Source of the DNA: CAYMLL01 sp964390645 | Lineage (GTDB): Bacteria > Planctomycetota > UBA8108 | Direction: 5' to 3' | Length of the DNA: 14,151 nucleotides | Assembly (NCBI GenBank): GCA_964390645.1 | Contig: CAYMLL010000208.1 | Location: 1 to 14,151 of the forward strand | Part shown: piece by piece, positions 7,101 through 13,794 of the stretch | How positions within the stretch are numbered: the stretch's first letter is position 1 | Layout of the letters: each line of letters opens with the position of its first letter | Position numbers and translations under genes: made by a program | Notes under the pieces: generated by a model | What the model was told of the DNA's origin: nothing | The model's input: only the letters and a program-made list of their open reading frames with translations | Database searches by the model: none

Positions 7101-7258
7101 ACCGGATCGAAGTTGCCGTCGCCGTTCGCGTCGTTGACAGCTCCGGGGTCGGCGAGAACCTCGTTGATGACCCAGACGCCGCCGGCCCGAAGGGCAGAGC
7201 CGGTGAGCCCGAACAGCAAGCAAGCTAGCAGTACATGAGCAAGTCGTCTCGTGTTCAT
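4151..7258 (-). CDS. Secreted two-LTD endonuclease/exonuclease/phosphatase (ExeM/NucH-like) with dockerin-like tail
   Basis: The product is 1035 residues from the ATG at 7258, which follows GAGG by eight bases and opens a signal peptide (MNTRRLAHVLLACLLFGL..., cut near ALRAG). An ATG at 7357 would only add 33 poorly matching residues. Domains in order are LTD 1 (about 28-165), LTD 2 (about 209-345), a beta-rich OB-fold-like region as in extracellular nucleases (about 380-540), and an EEP catalytic domain (about 624-934). All EEP motifs are intact: N631, Q678/E679, N773/H775, 'GDFNAF' 822-827, D886/H887 and S925-D926-H927. The C-terminus is a dockerin-like pair (945-1012) and a Cys tail. The architecture matches secreted ExeM/NucH nucleases, so extracellular DNA is the likely substrate, although EEP enzymes can also be phosphodiesterases. 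The first dockerin loop keeps its acidic residues, whereas the second is degenerate. The stop lies four bases before tdk. Confidence 0.92.
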   Translation of the reverse strand: MNTRRLAHVLLACLLFGLTGSALRAGGVWVINEVLADPGAVNDANGDGNFDPVDDEYIEIVNLSGEDQDISLWTISDFVRVRHQFPEGTIVPNECAVVVFGSGPIGRPFTGATFQIASDGSLGLNNSGDTITFADDVGEVLATFQYGNDVGINPNDDAMVRDPDLTGEFVAHSTATNSGGDRISPGRMTGDDPFPGCPDEPPDPGDTGWVVNEFHSMPEPGVGDANLDGTVDDADEFVEIVNATGVEQDISGWVLADGTEGRHQFLPGTLVAHNCSIVVFGGSAEGLPFNGASVQAASSGGLDLDDGGDTIGLVNTNGDTLARLAYGPEGGTVGSRTRDPDVDGEFVDHAESRDDAFSPGTFSDGTRFRGCPDEPVEPDSIEIWEIQGSGDSSPLEGQTVLTAQNIVTAAIRHTRNANGFFLQTPEERSDDDDETSDGIFVYTASNDPPVEVGDIVDVVGDVQEFFDWTEMTNPRVTVRNSGSPLPDPIVLDETRPSPDQPQSPNELERYENMLVEFHDGTVTSTSDAFGNFLAVATPARAFREPGIRYPGEGAVPVWDGNPEVFEVDPDALDGDNVSPAAGAGITECHGPLTWRFGRYRVYPKVLTLDDEFEPRPVRERADGEFTVATQNLFQLVDDQDDPSTGERVISTAELRDRLAKHSASIREVLRSPDILCVQEAENISVLRELATKINEDDAGISYEAFLLDGSDPGGRNNGFLVRDTVEVDSVDQIGADATFALDGRDRQTFSRPPLLLRGSFLGGEGPSPIVVINVHMRSLLDIEEDSQGRFVRAKRLAQAQLVANEVQRLQVDDPEISLLVAGDFNAFEFTDGYVDSLGLITGEYDPDDSLLPGDDLVDPSLRNHVLDLDPLERYSTTFDGSAQAVDHILSSSELTPRVIETAYGRANADAPASFAGDGATALRSSDHDGLVVFIEVDGHGDTLFVRGDVNADSRIDLSDGAFIFNFLFLGGDSPPCMAAASSNGSARIELTSGIYLLNFLFLAGPAPTAPYPDCGPLTSDSDHALGCESFESCQI

Positions 7259-7327
7259 TCCAGGGACCTCGAGGGGAGGGAGCGTCGGCTGACTGAGTCG
7301 TCTCGATGTTCTACTCGACCACGAATG

Positions 7328-7357
7328 ATGATAGATTCCCCGGTCGTTTTCTTGCAA
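7328..7357 (-). promoter_or_regulatory. Candidate sigma70-type promoter for the nuclease-tdk operon
   Basis: On the minus strand, TTGCAA (7352-7357) is followed by an 18-base spacer and TATCAT (7328-7333). These match the -35 and -10 consensus at four and five of six bases. The predicted start near 7320 gives a leader of about 60 nt before the ATG at 7258. Confidence 0.45.
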
Positions 7358-7413
7358 GCTATCTATTCATCGGGCTCCCCAGGCTGCCGTGTTATTTTCG
7401 CGAAGTGCTCGAC

Positions 7414-7420
7414 AGGAAGG
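7414..7420 (+). promoter_or_regulatory. Ribosome binding site that sets the GTG start of the oxygenase
   Basis: AGGAAGG ends nine bases before GTG 7430. In-frame ATGs further upstream (7325, 7328) lie in AT-rich intergenic-looking DNA and add residues without family similarity. Confidence 0.65.
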
Positions 7421-7429
7421 GAACCAGTC

Positions 7430-8392
7430 GTGAGCTGTCCGGAGACGATTCCGAGTCTCGACCTGCGCCAGTTTCGATCCGGCGATTCGACCGTGAGGCG
7501 CCGCTTTGTCGACGGGCTGGGCAGGGGACTCACGGAGTACGGCTTCTTCAACCTCGAGGGTCACGGAATCGACCCGGGACTGATCTCGTGCGGGTACGAG
7601 GCTTTCCAGGCCTTCTTCGCACTCGATGACGACGTCAAGCGTCGCTACTCGGGCGTCGAGGCCGGCGCGCGGGGCTACACGCCGTTCGGCATAGAGCACG
7701 CGAAGGACCACGACAAGGCGGACCTCAAGGAGTTCTGGCAGGTCGGGCGTGAGACCCCCGAGGGACATCCCTGTCACGGCATCTACCAGCAGAACGTTTG
7801 GCCCGAGGAGGTCCCGGCTTTCGCCGAGCACGCCAGGGCGCTCTTTCGTGGGCTCGAGGAATGCGCGGAGTCCTTGCTCGAAGCGCTCGCGCTCTTCTTC
7901 GATCTGCCGGAGCGCGTCTTCGCGGACATGATCGAAGACGGCAACCACGTGCTCCGTGTGATTCACTACCCGCCGTTGAGTCGCGAGGCGATGGGGGACG
8001 ACGGGGGTGCTCTGCGCTCCGCGCCCCATGAGGACATCAACCTGATCACACTCCTCTGTGAGGCGACCGACTCGGGCTTGCAGCTGCTGTCGCGCGACGG
8101 GGAGTGGCTCCGGGTCACGACGCAACCCGGTCAGATAGTCGTCGATACCGGTGATATGCTCGCACGCCTGACGAACGCCGTCGTGCCTGCGACGACCCAT
8201 CGGGTTGTCAATCCGTCGTCCTCCGCGAATCGGTCCCGCTATTCGTTCCCCTTCTTTGTCCACCCCTTTCCTTCCTGTGACCTGACGGTGATGGACGAGT
8301 TCGTGACGCCCGACCGACCCGCGCGCTTCGAGCCCATCACGGCTGGCGGGTACCTGGAGGAGCGACTGCGCGAGATCGGGCTCAAGGTCTGA
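7430..8392 (+). CDS. Isopenicillin-N-synthase-type 2-oxoglutarate/Fe(II) oxygenase
   Basis: The product is 320 residues from GTG 7430, the standard length of this family; AGGAAGG supports the start. The N-terminus has the family opening 'IPSLDLRQF' (7-15) and 'YGFFNLEGHGI' (37-47). The double-stranded beta-helix core carries the iron ligands H200 and D202 ('APHEDINLITLL') and H257 ('ATTHRVVNP'), and the co-substrate motif R270-Y-S272. Other family blocks are 'GLQLLSRDGEWLRV' (216-229), 'GQIVVDTGDMLARLTNA' (234-250), and 'SFPFFVHPF' (272-280). The enzyme should couple 2-oxoglutarate decarboxylation to oxidation of a small molecule. The substrate is unknown: family members include thymine 7-hydroxylase and thymidine hydroxylases as well as antibiotic and hormone enzymes. 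It heads an apparent operon with the HD phosphohydrolase (26-bp gap) and nupC, which makes a nucleobase or nucleoside substrate worth testing but unproven. Confidence 0.9.
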   Translation: MSCPETIPSLDLRQFRSGDSTVRRRFVDGLGRGLTEYGFFNLEGHGIDPGLISCGYEAFQAFFALDDDVKRRYSGVEAGARGYTPFGIEHAKDHDKADLKEFWQVGRETPEGHPCHGIYQQNVWPEEVPAFAEHARALFRGLEECAESLLEALALFFDLPERVFADMIEDGNHVLRVIHYPPLSREAMGDDGGALRSAPHEDINLITLLCEATDSGLQLLSRDGEWLRVTTQPGQIVVDTGDMLARLTNAVVPATTHRVVNPSSSANRSRYSFPFFVHPFPSCDLTVMDEFVTPDRPARFEPITAGGYLEERLREIGLKV

Positions 8393-8418
8393 GCCGCTCG
8401 CCGGCACTCCACGTGTTC

Positions 8419-9786
8419 ATGTCCCACATTCGCGCCATACCGGAGGTCGCCGGGCTCGAGTCACCGGCAGGAATGGTCCGTCTGGCGCCCGAGGTCGACG
8501 TGCCGTTGACCAGACGCGTGAAGCGGCTGGTCGACTCGCCGGAGTTTCATCGTCTCGCGCGTATTCCGCAACTCGGGCTCGTGTCACTCGTCTATCCGGC
8601 GGCGACGCACTCGCGGTTCGAGCACTCTCTCGGCGTCTACCGCCTGGCGCTGCTCTTTCTGCGGCGCCTCGCCGGCGACGCGCGCTTTGCCGAGGCGGTC
8701 GGTCGAGAAGACGGGGAGCTCTTCCTCGTCGCGGCGTTGCTCCACGACCTTGGTCACTGGCCTTTCTGTCATCCGATCGAGGATGTCCGTCTCGACGGCG
8801 TTCCGCGGCACGAGGAGTTCATCGGCCGCTTCGTCCAGAGCGGCGAAGTGGCCGACTGTCTGCGTCAAGATTGGGGCGTCGATCCGAGCGATCTTGTCTC
8901 GCTGCTTTCCGAGAAGCAGGACACCGTGGGCAGGAAGATCCTCTCGAGCCTGCTGTCGGGTCCCATCGATATCGACAAGCTCGACTATCTGAGTCGCGAC
9001 AGTCTCCACGCAGGTGTGCCCTACGGCCGCAACTTCGATCAGGGGCGGCTCATCGGCAGCCTTTGCCTCAACGAGGCCGGCGACGGGCTCGCTATTTCCG
9101 CGAAGGGAAAGACGGCAGCGGAGATGATGGTCTTCGCACGCTACGTGATGTTCTCGGAGGTCTACTGGCACCACGGAGTACGGTCCGCGACGGCGATGCT
9201 CCAGCGAGCGTTCTTCCTGCTCCACGAACGCCTGTCTCTCGAGGATCTCTTCGGGCTCGCCGAGGCAGATGTAATCGCCGAGCTGCGCCGGGTTGGCTCG
9301 CCCGGGCCGGCCGGCGAGCTTCTGGAAGGCCTCTTCGGACCGCGACGTCGGCTCTACAAGCGTCTTGCGCAGTTCAGCGTCTTCGAATCCCGCGAGGTCC
9401 ATGACCGGGTCGCGGGGCGGCCGTACGAGTGGCTCACGCATTGCGCGCGAGAGCTCGCGGCGCTACTGTCGGCCGCCTGTGGCGAGGACGTGGCGACACA
9501 CGAGGTGCTGATCGACGCGCCTCCGGTGGAGAAGGAGGTCGAGTTCCGCATCGAAGTACACTACGCGAAAGAAGGCCGCTATCGTCTCCTCGAGGAGGTC
9601 TCGCCGGTGGTGCGGACTCTCGCGAAGGAGCAATTCGACGATCACGTCAAGCGTGTCCGTGTCTTCGTGCATCCGCGCGTAGTCGCTGCCGCTCGGGCGG
9701 TCGAAACACTGACGGATCTTGTGTTAACGGCCGCCGGGAAGGCGGACGAGAAAGCCGGGGGCCGGGTGGCCGCATGGAACGACTGA
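8419..9786 (+). CDS. SAMHD1-like HD-domain phosphohydrolase
   Basis: The product is 455 residues from ATG 8419; GTG 8413 is an alternative only two codons upstream, and neither has a clear ribosome binding site. The HD superfamily signature is complete: R66 and H69 ('THSRFEHSLGV'), H109-D110 ('LLHDLGHWPF') with H113 and H118, and D186-K187 in 'GPIDIDKLDYLSRD' with Y190 and D194. These align with H167, H206/D207, D311/K312, Y315 and D319 of SAMHD1. The family (COG1078) includes dNTP triphosphohydrolases that release deoxynucleoside and triphosphate, but many members have unknown substrates. The C-terminal half (about 280-455) is less conserved. The gene follows the oxygenase closely, and its end overlaps nupC by 13 nt, consistent with a nucleoside or nucleotide role. 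Confidence 0.87.
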   Translation: MSHIRAIPEVAGLESPAGMVRLAPEVDVPLTRRVKRLVDSPEFHRLARIPQLGLVSLVYPAATHSRFEHSLGVYRLALLFLRRLAGDARFAEAVGREDGELFLVAALLHDLGHWPFCHPIEDVRLDGVPRHEEFIGRFVQSGEVADCLRQDWGVDPSDLVSLLSEKQDTVGRKILSSLLSGPIDIDKLDYLSRDSLHAGVPYGRNFDQGRLIGSLCLNEAGDGLAISAKGKTAAEMMVFARYVMFSEVYWHHGVRSATAMLQRAFFLLHERLSLEDLFGLAEADVIAELRRVGSPGPAGELLEGLFGPRRRLYKRLAQFSVFESREVHDRVAGRPYEWLTHCARELAALLSAACGEDVATHEVLIDAPPVEKEVEFRIEVHYAKEGRYRLLEEVSPVVRTLAKEQFDDHVKRVRVFVHPRVVAAARAVETLTDLVLTAAGKADEKAGGRVAAWND

Positions 9787-11030
9787 TCAGCGTCTTCGGG
9801 CTCTTCGCGATGATGGGTTTCGCGTGGCTGATGAGCTCGAATCGGCGCCGGATACCGGTTCGTGTCATCGCGATCGGCGTCGGATTGCAGCTCGTCTTCG
9901 GTCTCGTGGTCCTGAAGACAGCTCCGGGGCAGAGCTTCTTCAACTGGGCGAAGAACGTCGTAGATGGGCTGCTGACGTGTGTAGAGCACGGCACGGTCTT
10001 CATGTTCGGGGAGCTCGGACTGAAGGAGCCGGGGGGCGGCGCAGCCTGGCTGCCTCCCGACAAGGGCCCTTACTTCGCGTTCTACGTGCTTTCGACGATC
10101 ATCTTCTTCGCATCGTTCATGAAGGTGCTCTACCACTTCGGCGTCATGCAGAAGATCATCGAGTGGATCGCCATCGTCATGCACAGGACGATGGGGACGT
10201 CGGGAGCGGAGAGCCTCTCGGCGGCGGCGAACATCTTTGTCGGGCAGACCGAGGCGCCGCTCGTTGTCGGGCCCTACGTGAAGGCGATGACGAGCTCGGA
10301 GCTCATGGCCGTGATGGTTGGCGGCTTCGCGACCGTCGCCGGTGGCGTGCTCGCGGCCTACGTCGGATTCGGTATCGACGCAGGGCATCTGCTGACCGCA
10401 TCCGTGATCTCGGCGCCCGCCGCGCTGGTCGTTGCGAAGATCCTGCAGCCCGAGACCGAGGTGCCCAAGACTCTCGGCAGGGTCGAGGTGAAGATCGAGA
10501 GGGAGACCGTCAATGCGATCGACGCTGCGGCTCGTGGCGCCGGCGAGGGGCTCTTCTTGGCCCTGAACGTCGGCGCGATGCTCATCGCGTTCCTCGCGCT
10601 CATCGCGGTCCTCGAGGGGCTTGTCGGCGGGCCGGGGGAGCGATTCGAGCAGGTGTGGAGCTTCAAGGTGATGCTCGGTTACGTCTTCAGCCCCTTCGCG
10701 TGGCTGATGGGCGTCGAGTGGGGCGACTGCTTCCGCGTCGGCCAGCTGCTGGGCACGAAGATGATGTCAACCGAGTTCGTCGCCTACATCGACCTCGCGG
10801 GATTCATGAGGGAAGGATCCGAGACGCGGATCAGTGAGCGCTCGGCGAGGATCGCCACCTACGCTCTCTGCGGCTTCGCGAACTTCAGCTCGATCGGCAT
10901 CCAGCTCGGTGGCATCAGCCCCCTGGCACCCGAGCGAAGGGGCGACCTCGCACGTCTCGGCCTGCGGGCCATGCTCGGCGGCACCCTCGCGGCGTTCATG
11001 ACCGCCTGCGTGGCGGGAATGCTGACCTGA
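9774..11030 (+). CDS. nupC: Concentrative nucleoside transporter, NupC/CNT family
   Basis: The product is 418 residues, typical for bacterial CNT proteins, which import nucleosides across the inner membrane by cation symport. It has the expected set of hydrophobic segments, including about 3-20, 29-48, 101-118, 178-198, 205-224, 262-282 and 400-416. Substrate-site motifs are intact: 'GQTEAPLVVGPYV' (157-169) with Q158/T159/E160, 'STEFVAY' (332-338) with E334, and 'GFANFSSIGIQLGG' (367-380) with N370 and S373. These correspond to Q154/T155/E156, E332, N368 and S371 of Vibrio cholerae vcCNT. The ATG at 9774 lies inside the HD gene's last codons in another frame, a 13-nt overlap that implies translational coupling. 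This strengthens the link between nucleoside uptake and the HD enzyme. Confidence 0.95.
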   Translation: MERLISVFGLFAMMGFAWLMSSNRRRIPVRVIAIGVGLQLVFGLVVLKTAPGQSFFNWAKNVVDGLLTCVEHGTVFMFGELGLKEPGGGAAWLPPDKGPYFAFYVLSTIIFFASFMKVLYHFGVMQKIIEWIAIVMHRTMGTSGAESLSAAANIFVGQTEAPLVVGPYVKAMTSSELMAVMVGGFATVAGGVLAAYVGFGIDAGHLLTASVISAPAALVVAKILQPETEVPKTLGRVEVKIERETVNAIDAAARGAGEGLFLALNVGAMLIAFLALIAVLEGLVGGPGERFEQVWSFKVMLGYVFSPFAWLMGVEWGDCFRVGQLLGTKMMSTEFVAYIDLAGFMREGSETRISERSARIATYALCGFANFSSIGIQLGGISPLAPERRGDLARLGLRAMLGGTLAAFMTACVAGMLT

Positions 11031-11034
11031 GATG

Positions 11035-11076
11035 GGCTCGTCCCTGTCTCTGGGCTGGCAGCCCGTTGAAAGAGCC
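11035..11076 (+). terminator. Possible terminator after nupC
   Basis: GGGCT (11052-11056) pairs with AGCCC (11060-11064) around a three-base loop. An outer GGCTC (11035-11039) can pair with GAGCC (11072-11076). The stem is GC-rich but lacks a T tract. It lies just after the nupC stop codon. Confidence 0.3.
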
Positions 11077-11078
11077 AT

Positions 11079-11216
11079 TTAGGCCGCGTGCCGGTGATTC
11101 TGCCCGATCTCTGCGGCGCTGAAGCTCGACGAGGAGACACCTCGCTTGTGTTCCAGCTTCTTGATCTCGAACAGAATCCGTCGACCTCGGCTCGAAAGCG
11201 CTTTCTCGACGGACTG
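11079..11216 (-). other. In-frame open extension beyond the smpB stop codon
   Basis: After the smpB TAG the same frame stays open for 45 codons before TAA at 11079-11081. It reads 'QSVEKALSSRGRRILFEIKK...' with mostly G/C third positions, like its neighbours. No ATG or GTG start is present. It may be a gene remnant or chance. Apart from the hairpin near nupC, nothing else is visible between the two genes. Confidence 0.3.
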
Positions 11217-11669
11217 CTAGTACTTCGAGATCTCCCTGCGAATATCTCGCTCGGTCTCCCGCTTGCGCGCGGCGTGTCGCTTGTCGTGCAGCTGCTTGCC
11301 CTTGCAGACGCCGATCTGCACCTTGGCGATGCCGCGTCGGTTGAAGTAGATCTTCAACGGCACGAGCGTCTGCCCCTTGATCTCGACTGACTTCCGGAGC
11401 TTGCGGATCTCGCGTCGATGCAGGAGCAGCTTGCGCCGTCGTGTCGGCTCGTGCCCGAAGGTGCGCGCGTTCTTGTACTCGGCGATGTGGCAGCCGACAA
11501 GGAAGACCTCGTCGCCGCTGATGCGTGCGTAGCTTTCCTGGAAGCTCAGCTTCCCGTCTCTCAAGGACTTCACCTCCGAGCCGATGAGCACGATTCCCGC
11601 CTCGATCTTCTCGAGGACGTGGAACTCGTGGTAGGCCTTGCGGTTCTTGAACTCCTTCGACGTCGACAT
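11217..11669 (-). CDS. smpB: SsrA-binding protein SmpB
   Basis: The product is 150 residues, full length for SmpB, the tmRNA partner in trans-translation that rescues stalled ribosomes. Diagnostic blocks are 'NRKAYHEFHVLEKIEAGI' (9-26), 'LIGSEVKSLRDGK' (28-40), 'SFQESYARI' (42-50), 'HIAEYKNA' (61-68), 'HEPTRRRKLLLHRREI' (73-88), and 'LVPLKIYFNRRGIAKVQIGVCKGK' as the central strand region (102-125). The basic tail 'HDKRHAARKRETERDIRREI' follows. The ATG at 11669 is the only reasonable start, although no Shine-Dalgarno sequence stands out. It lies 83 bp downstream of ttcA. The tmRNA gene itself is not in this window. Confidence 0.96.
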   Translation of the reverse strand: MSTSKEFKNRKAYHEFHVLEKIEAGIVLIGSEVKSLRDGKLSFQESYARISGDEVFLVGCHIAEYKNARTFGHEPTRRRKLLLHRREIRKLRKSVEIKGQTLVPLKIYFNRRGIAKVQIGVCKGKQLHDKRHAARKRETERDIRREISKY

Positions 11670-11752
11670 GGCGCGTTAGTTTCGGAGCATCGGCCCGCGC
11701 TTGCAAGGGGGGGCCTGGCGGAAACAACGTGGGGATTCGGAGCCGGGCTGCG

Positions 11753-12604
11753 TCACCGTCTCGGCGCGAAGCTCCCCGCCGCCGCGCTCCAGGCCATCGT
11801 GAGCTCGCGGTCGAGAAGATGCGTCGCGCGGACGTTCTTCAGCGCACCCAGCATCACCTGGCGCAGGTCCGGGCGGTCCTTCTCCAGATCGGCGAGGAGG
11901 CGGGCGACCTTCACGCGCTCCAGGTCGCAGAGATTGCAGGGGATGATCGGATAACCCGCGTTCGCCGCGTGGTCGGCGATGTCCTTCTCCGCACACTCGA
12001 TCAGCGGGCGGATGACCTCGAATCGTCCGTCGTTCGTGCGGTACTTCGCCGGCATCGCCTGTAGACGTCCGGAGTAGAAGAGGTTGAGCAGAAGCGTCTC
12101 GAGGGCGTCGTCGCGGTGATGGCCGAGCGCGATCTTGTTGCAGCCGATGCGCTCGGCGGCGGTGTAGAGGATGCCGCGCCTGAGCCGTGAGCAGGGCGCG
12201 CAGTAGGAGGCGCTGTCCTTCTCAGCGATGTCGAGAACGATCGAGTAGGTGTTCTCCCGGATGATCTCGAAAGCAGCGCCGAAGTGCTCGAGCCACTCCT
12301 CGAGGGGCCGGCCGTCGTATCCCGGCTGCATCTGATCGACGTGCACCGCGACGATCTCGAAGTCGACCGGCGCCTTGCGCTGCGAACCCTGGAGCAGGTC
12401 GAGCATCGTGTAACTGTCCTTGCCGCCGGAGACCGCGACGAGGATACGGTCTCCCTCCTCGATGAGCTCGAACTCACCGACACTGCGCAGCATCGTCCTC
12501 GACAGCCGGCGGCGTGCGGTCGCTGCGTCGCGTGGCGGGGTCGGCGGTGGGGCGGCACCGAGGACGGGAAGCTCCTTGAGGAAAGGCGAGACGTCAGCGC
12601 ACAC
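11753..12604 (-). CDS. ttcA: tRNA 2-thiocytidine synthetase TtcA
   Basis: The product is 283 residues. TtcA uses ATP and a [4Fe-4S] cluster to thiolate cytidine 32 of certain tRNAs. The PP-loop 'SGGKDSYTML' (59-68), the cluster cysteines 'CAPCSRLRRGILY' (C135/C138), 'IALGHHRDDALETLLLNLFY' (158-177), and 'IIPCNLC' (C223/C226) are all present and in family order. The N-terminus aligns with E. coli from about residue 30 ('RRRLSRTMLRSVGEF'). The GTG start at 12604 overlaps the end of the upstream beta-propeller gene by 11 nt, so coupling is likely; an internal ATG at 12493 would lose conserved residues. The first 28 residues are Pro/Ala-rich and unlike E. coli, so the exact start is less certain than the gene. 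Confidence 0.94.
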   Translation of the reverse strand: MCADVSPFLKELPVLGAAPPPTPPRDAATARRRLSRTMLRSVGEFELIEEGDRILVAVSGGKDSYTMLDLLQGSQRKAPVDFEIVAVHVDQMQPGYDGRPLEEWLEHFGAAFEIIRENTYSIVLDIAEKDSASYCAPCSRLRRGILYTAAERIGCNKIALGHHRDDALETLLLNLFYSGRLQAMPAKYRTNDGRFEVIRPLIECAEKDIADHAANAGYPIIPCNLCDLERVKVARLLADLEKDRPDLRQVMLGALKNVRATHLLDRELTMAWSAAAGSFAPRR

Positions 12605-13733
12605 GACGGGTCTTCTTCGGTGGAAAGAGCGTGGAGAGCCTCGTCTCGAAGAGCAGCGGAGCGTAGCTCGCGAAGTGTCCGCTGGCGCTCTCCTCTCCCA
12701 GCAGCTTGTAGTTGCCGCGCACCGAGTCGGGGTCGTTGACGATCCACAGGCGGTCGCTTTTCTCGTCGAAGGCGAGGCCTTCCGGCGAGACCCAGTGCAC
12801 GGCGCGGCCCCTCGGGTCGCGAAGCTCGAGGTCGATCCGGCGAGCGACCTTGCGCGCCTCGAGGTCGATCAGGAGCAGTCGCTCCTGGTCGCGAGCGACG
12901 GCGATCAGGTACGGGGCGCCCTCGTGGCGAAGGAACTGGATATCGTTGATGTTCAGCAGCGCACGTTTCTTGTCGGATCGCCTTGGCAGTGAAGCGAAGT
13001 CGATAGGCAGGATCTCGAGTCGCGTCGGCTTGCCGCGTAGAGTGGCCGCCAGAGAAGTCGTCAGGATCCTCGGGAGATCGTCAGCGGCGCGCTCGTAGGC
13101 CAGGTAGACCGTCCTGGTATCGTCGGACGCGTCGTCGGAGACCGCGATCCCCTCGAGGCGGAAGTTCGTCTTGTCGCGCCAGGGAGTGAGGCCCGCGGGG
13201 AACCGAAGCTCGGTGAGGTTGACGACGGACACCGCCAGGGCGTGGGGCGGTCGCCCGGTTCGACCTTCCGTCGATCGAAGCTCGGCGATCCACGGCAGCT
13301 TGTCCTCGGTGACCGCGAAGAGTGTCCCGGACCGGCCCGGGTGAAGGGTGATGCCCTCGAAGTCGGGGTTCGGCAACCCGGCAAAACCTGCAAAGTGCCG
13401 CGACGACGCGATCTGTGCCGGTGTGACGGTCAGGGGACCCGGCGTCCCGACGAGGCGGGCGGAGCTCGGATCGATCCGGAAGAGCCGACCCGGAAGCTGG
13501 CTGCGCTGGTCGCCGATCGACGACAGCACGCCGTTGCGCCAGACGAGCCCGGAAGGCTGCAGTCCGCGCCGGAAGGACTCCGGAGCGACCGGCTTGCCTT
13601 CCGTGTCGAGAATCCAGCGCCCACGGATCTCGAGCGTCGTCGGCAAGGTCTCGTCGGACGCGACGCCTGCCGTTCGCAGGAGCGCGAGGAGGACCCAGAA
13701 GAGCGGCAGAATCCGTCGAGTGGGCGCAGTCAC
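12594..13733 (-). CDS. Secreted beta-propeller protein, phytase-like/SdiA-regulated type
   Basis: The product is 379 residues from GTG 13733, which opens a signal peptide (MTAPTRRILPLFWVLLALL, cut after about GVAS). An upstream in-frame ATG at 13946 is rejected because it would translate the 9-bp tandem array. The mature part shows recurring blade-like strands and three '(F/L/P)EG(I/L)' motifs at 125-128, 193-196 and 317-320, with 'GTLFAVTEDKLPWIAEL', 'TVYLAYERAADDLPRIL', 'YLIAVARDQERLLLIDL' and 'DRLWIVNDPDS'. This resembles the 'esterase-like activity of phytase' and SdiA-regulated families, whose true functions are poorly known. It is exported and probably periplasmic. It overlaps ttcA by 11 nt although no functional link is apparent. 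The lack of a ribosome binding site leaves the start somewhat open. Confidence 0.7.
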   Translation of the reverse strand: MTAPTRRILPLFWVLLALLRTAGVASDETLPTTLEIRGRWILDTEGKPVAPESFRRGLQPSGLVWRNGVLSSIGDQRSQLPGRLFRIDPSSARLVGTPGPLTVTPAQIASSRHFAGFAGLPNPDFEGITLHPGRSGTLFAVTEDKLPWIAELRSTEGRTGRPPHALAVSVVNLTELRFPAGLTPWRDKTNFRLEGIAVSDDASDDTRTVYLAYERAADDLPRILTTSLAATLRGKPTRLEILPIDFASLPRRSDKKRALLNINDIQFLRHEGAPYLIAVARDQERLLLIDLEARKVARRIDLELRDPRGRAVHWVSPEGLAFDEKSDRLWIVNDPDSVRGNYKLLGEESASGHFASYAPLLFETRLSTLFPPKKTRRVR

Positions 13734-13794
13734 GGCGGCGATTGTCGTTGATCCGTCGTGGGCACGCAAGGCATCATGGCGCGTCCTCGTGTTG

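Larger units (their letters stand above)
7259..7429. other. Divergent promoter region between nuclease and oxygenase
   Basis: This 171-bp gap separates the nuclease (minus) and oxygenase (plus) start codons and is clearly more AT-rich than its flanks, mainly at 7300-7400. It carries ribosome binding sites at both ends and a minus-strand promoter candidate. I could not spell a convincing plus-strand -35/-10 pair. Its position allows both flanking operons to be controlled together. Confidence 0.55.

Noticed and set aside
6212..7228. 338-codon plus-strand frame across the LTD domains
   Set aside because: Mirror frame of the nuclease gene, with Val/Asp/Arg-rich composition and no recognisable motifs.
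7367..8407. 346-codon open frame antisense to the oxygenase
   Set aside because: The plus strand encodes a complete IPNS-type enzyme with all ligands. The antisense reading is low-complexity Arg/Glu/Val-rich and matches no family; long antisense frames are expected in GC-rich DNA.
11031..11752. tmRNA gene beside smpB
   Set aside because: The gaps on both sides of smpB are too short for a tmRNA (186 and 83 bp), and no tRNA-like acceptor half is visible.
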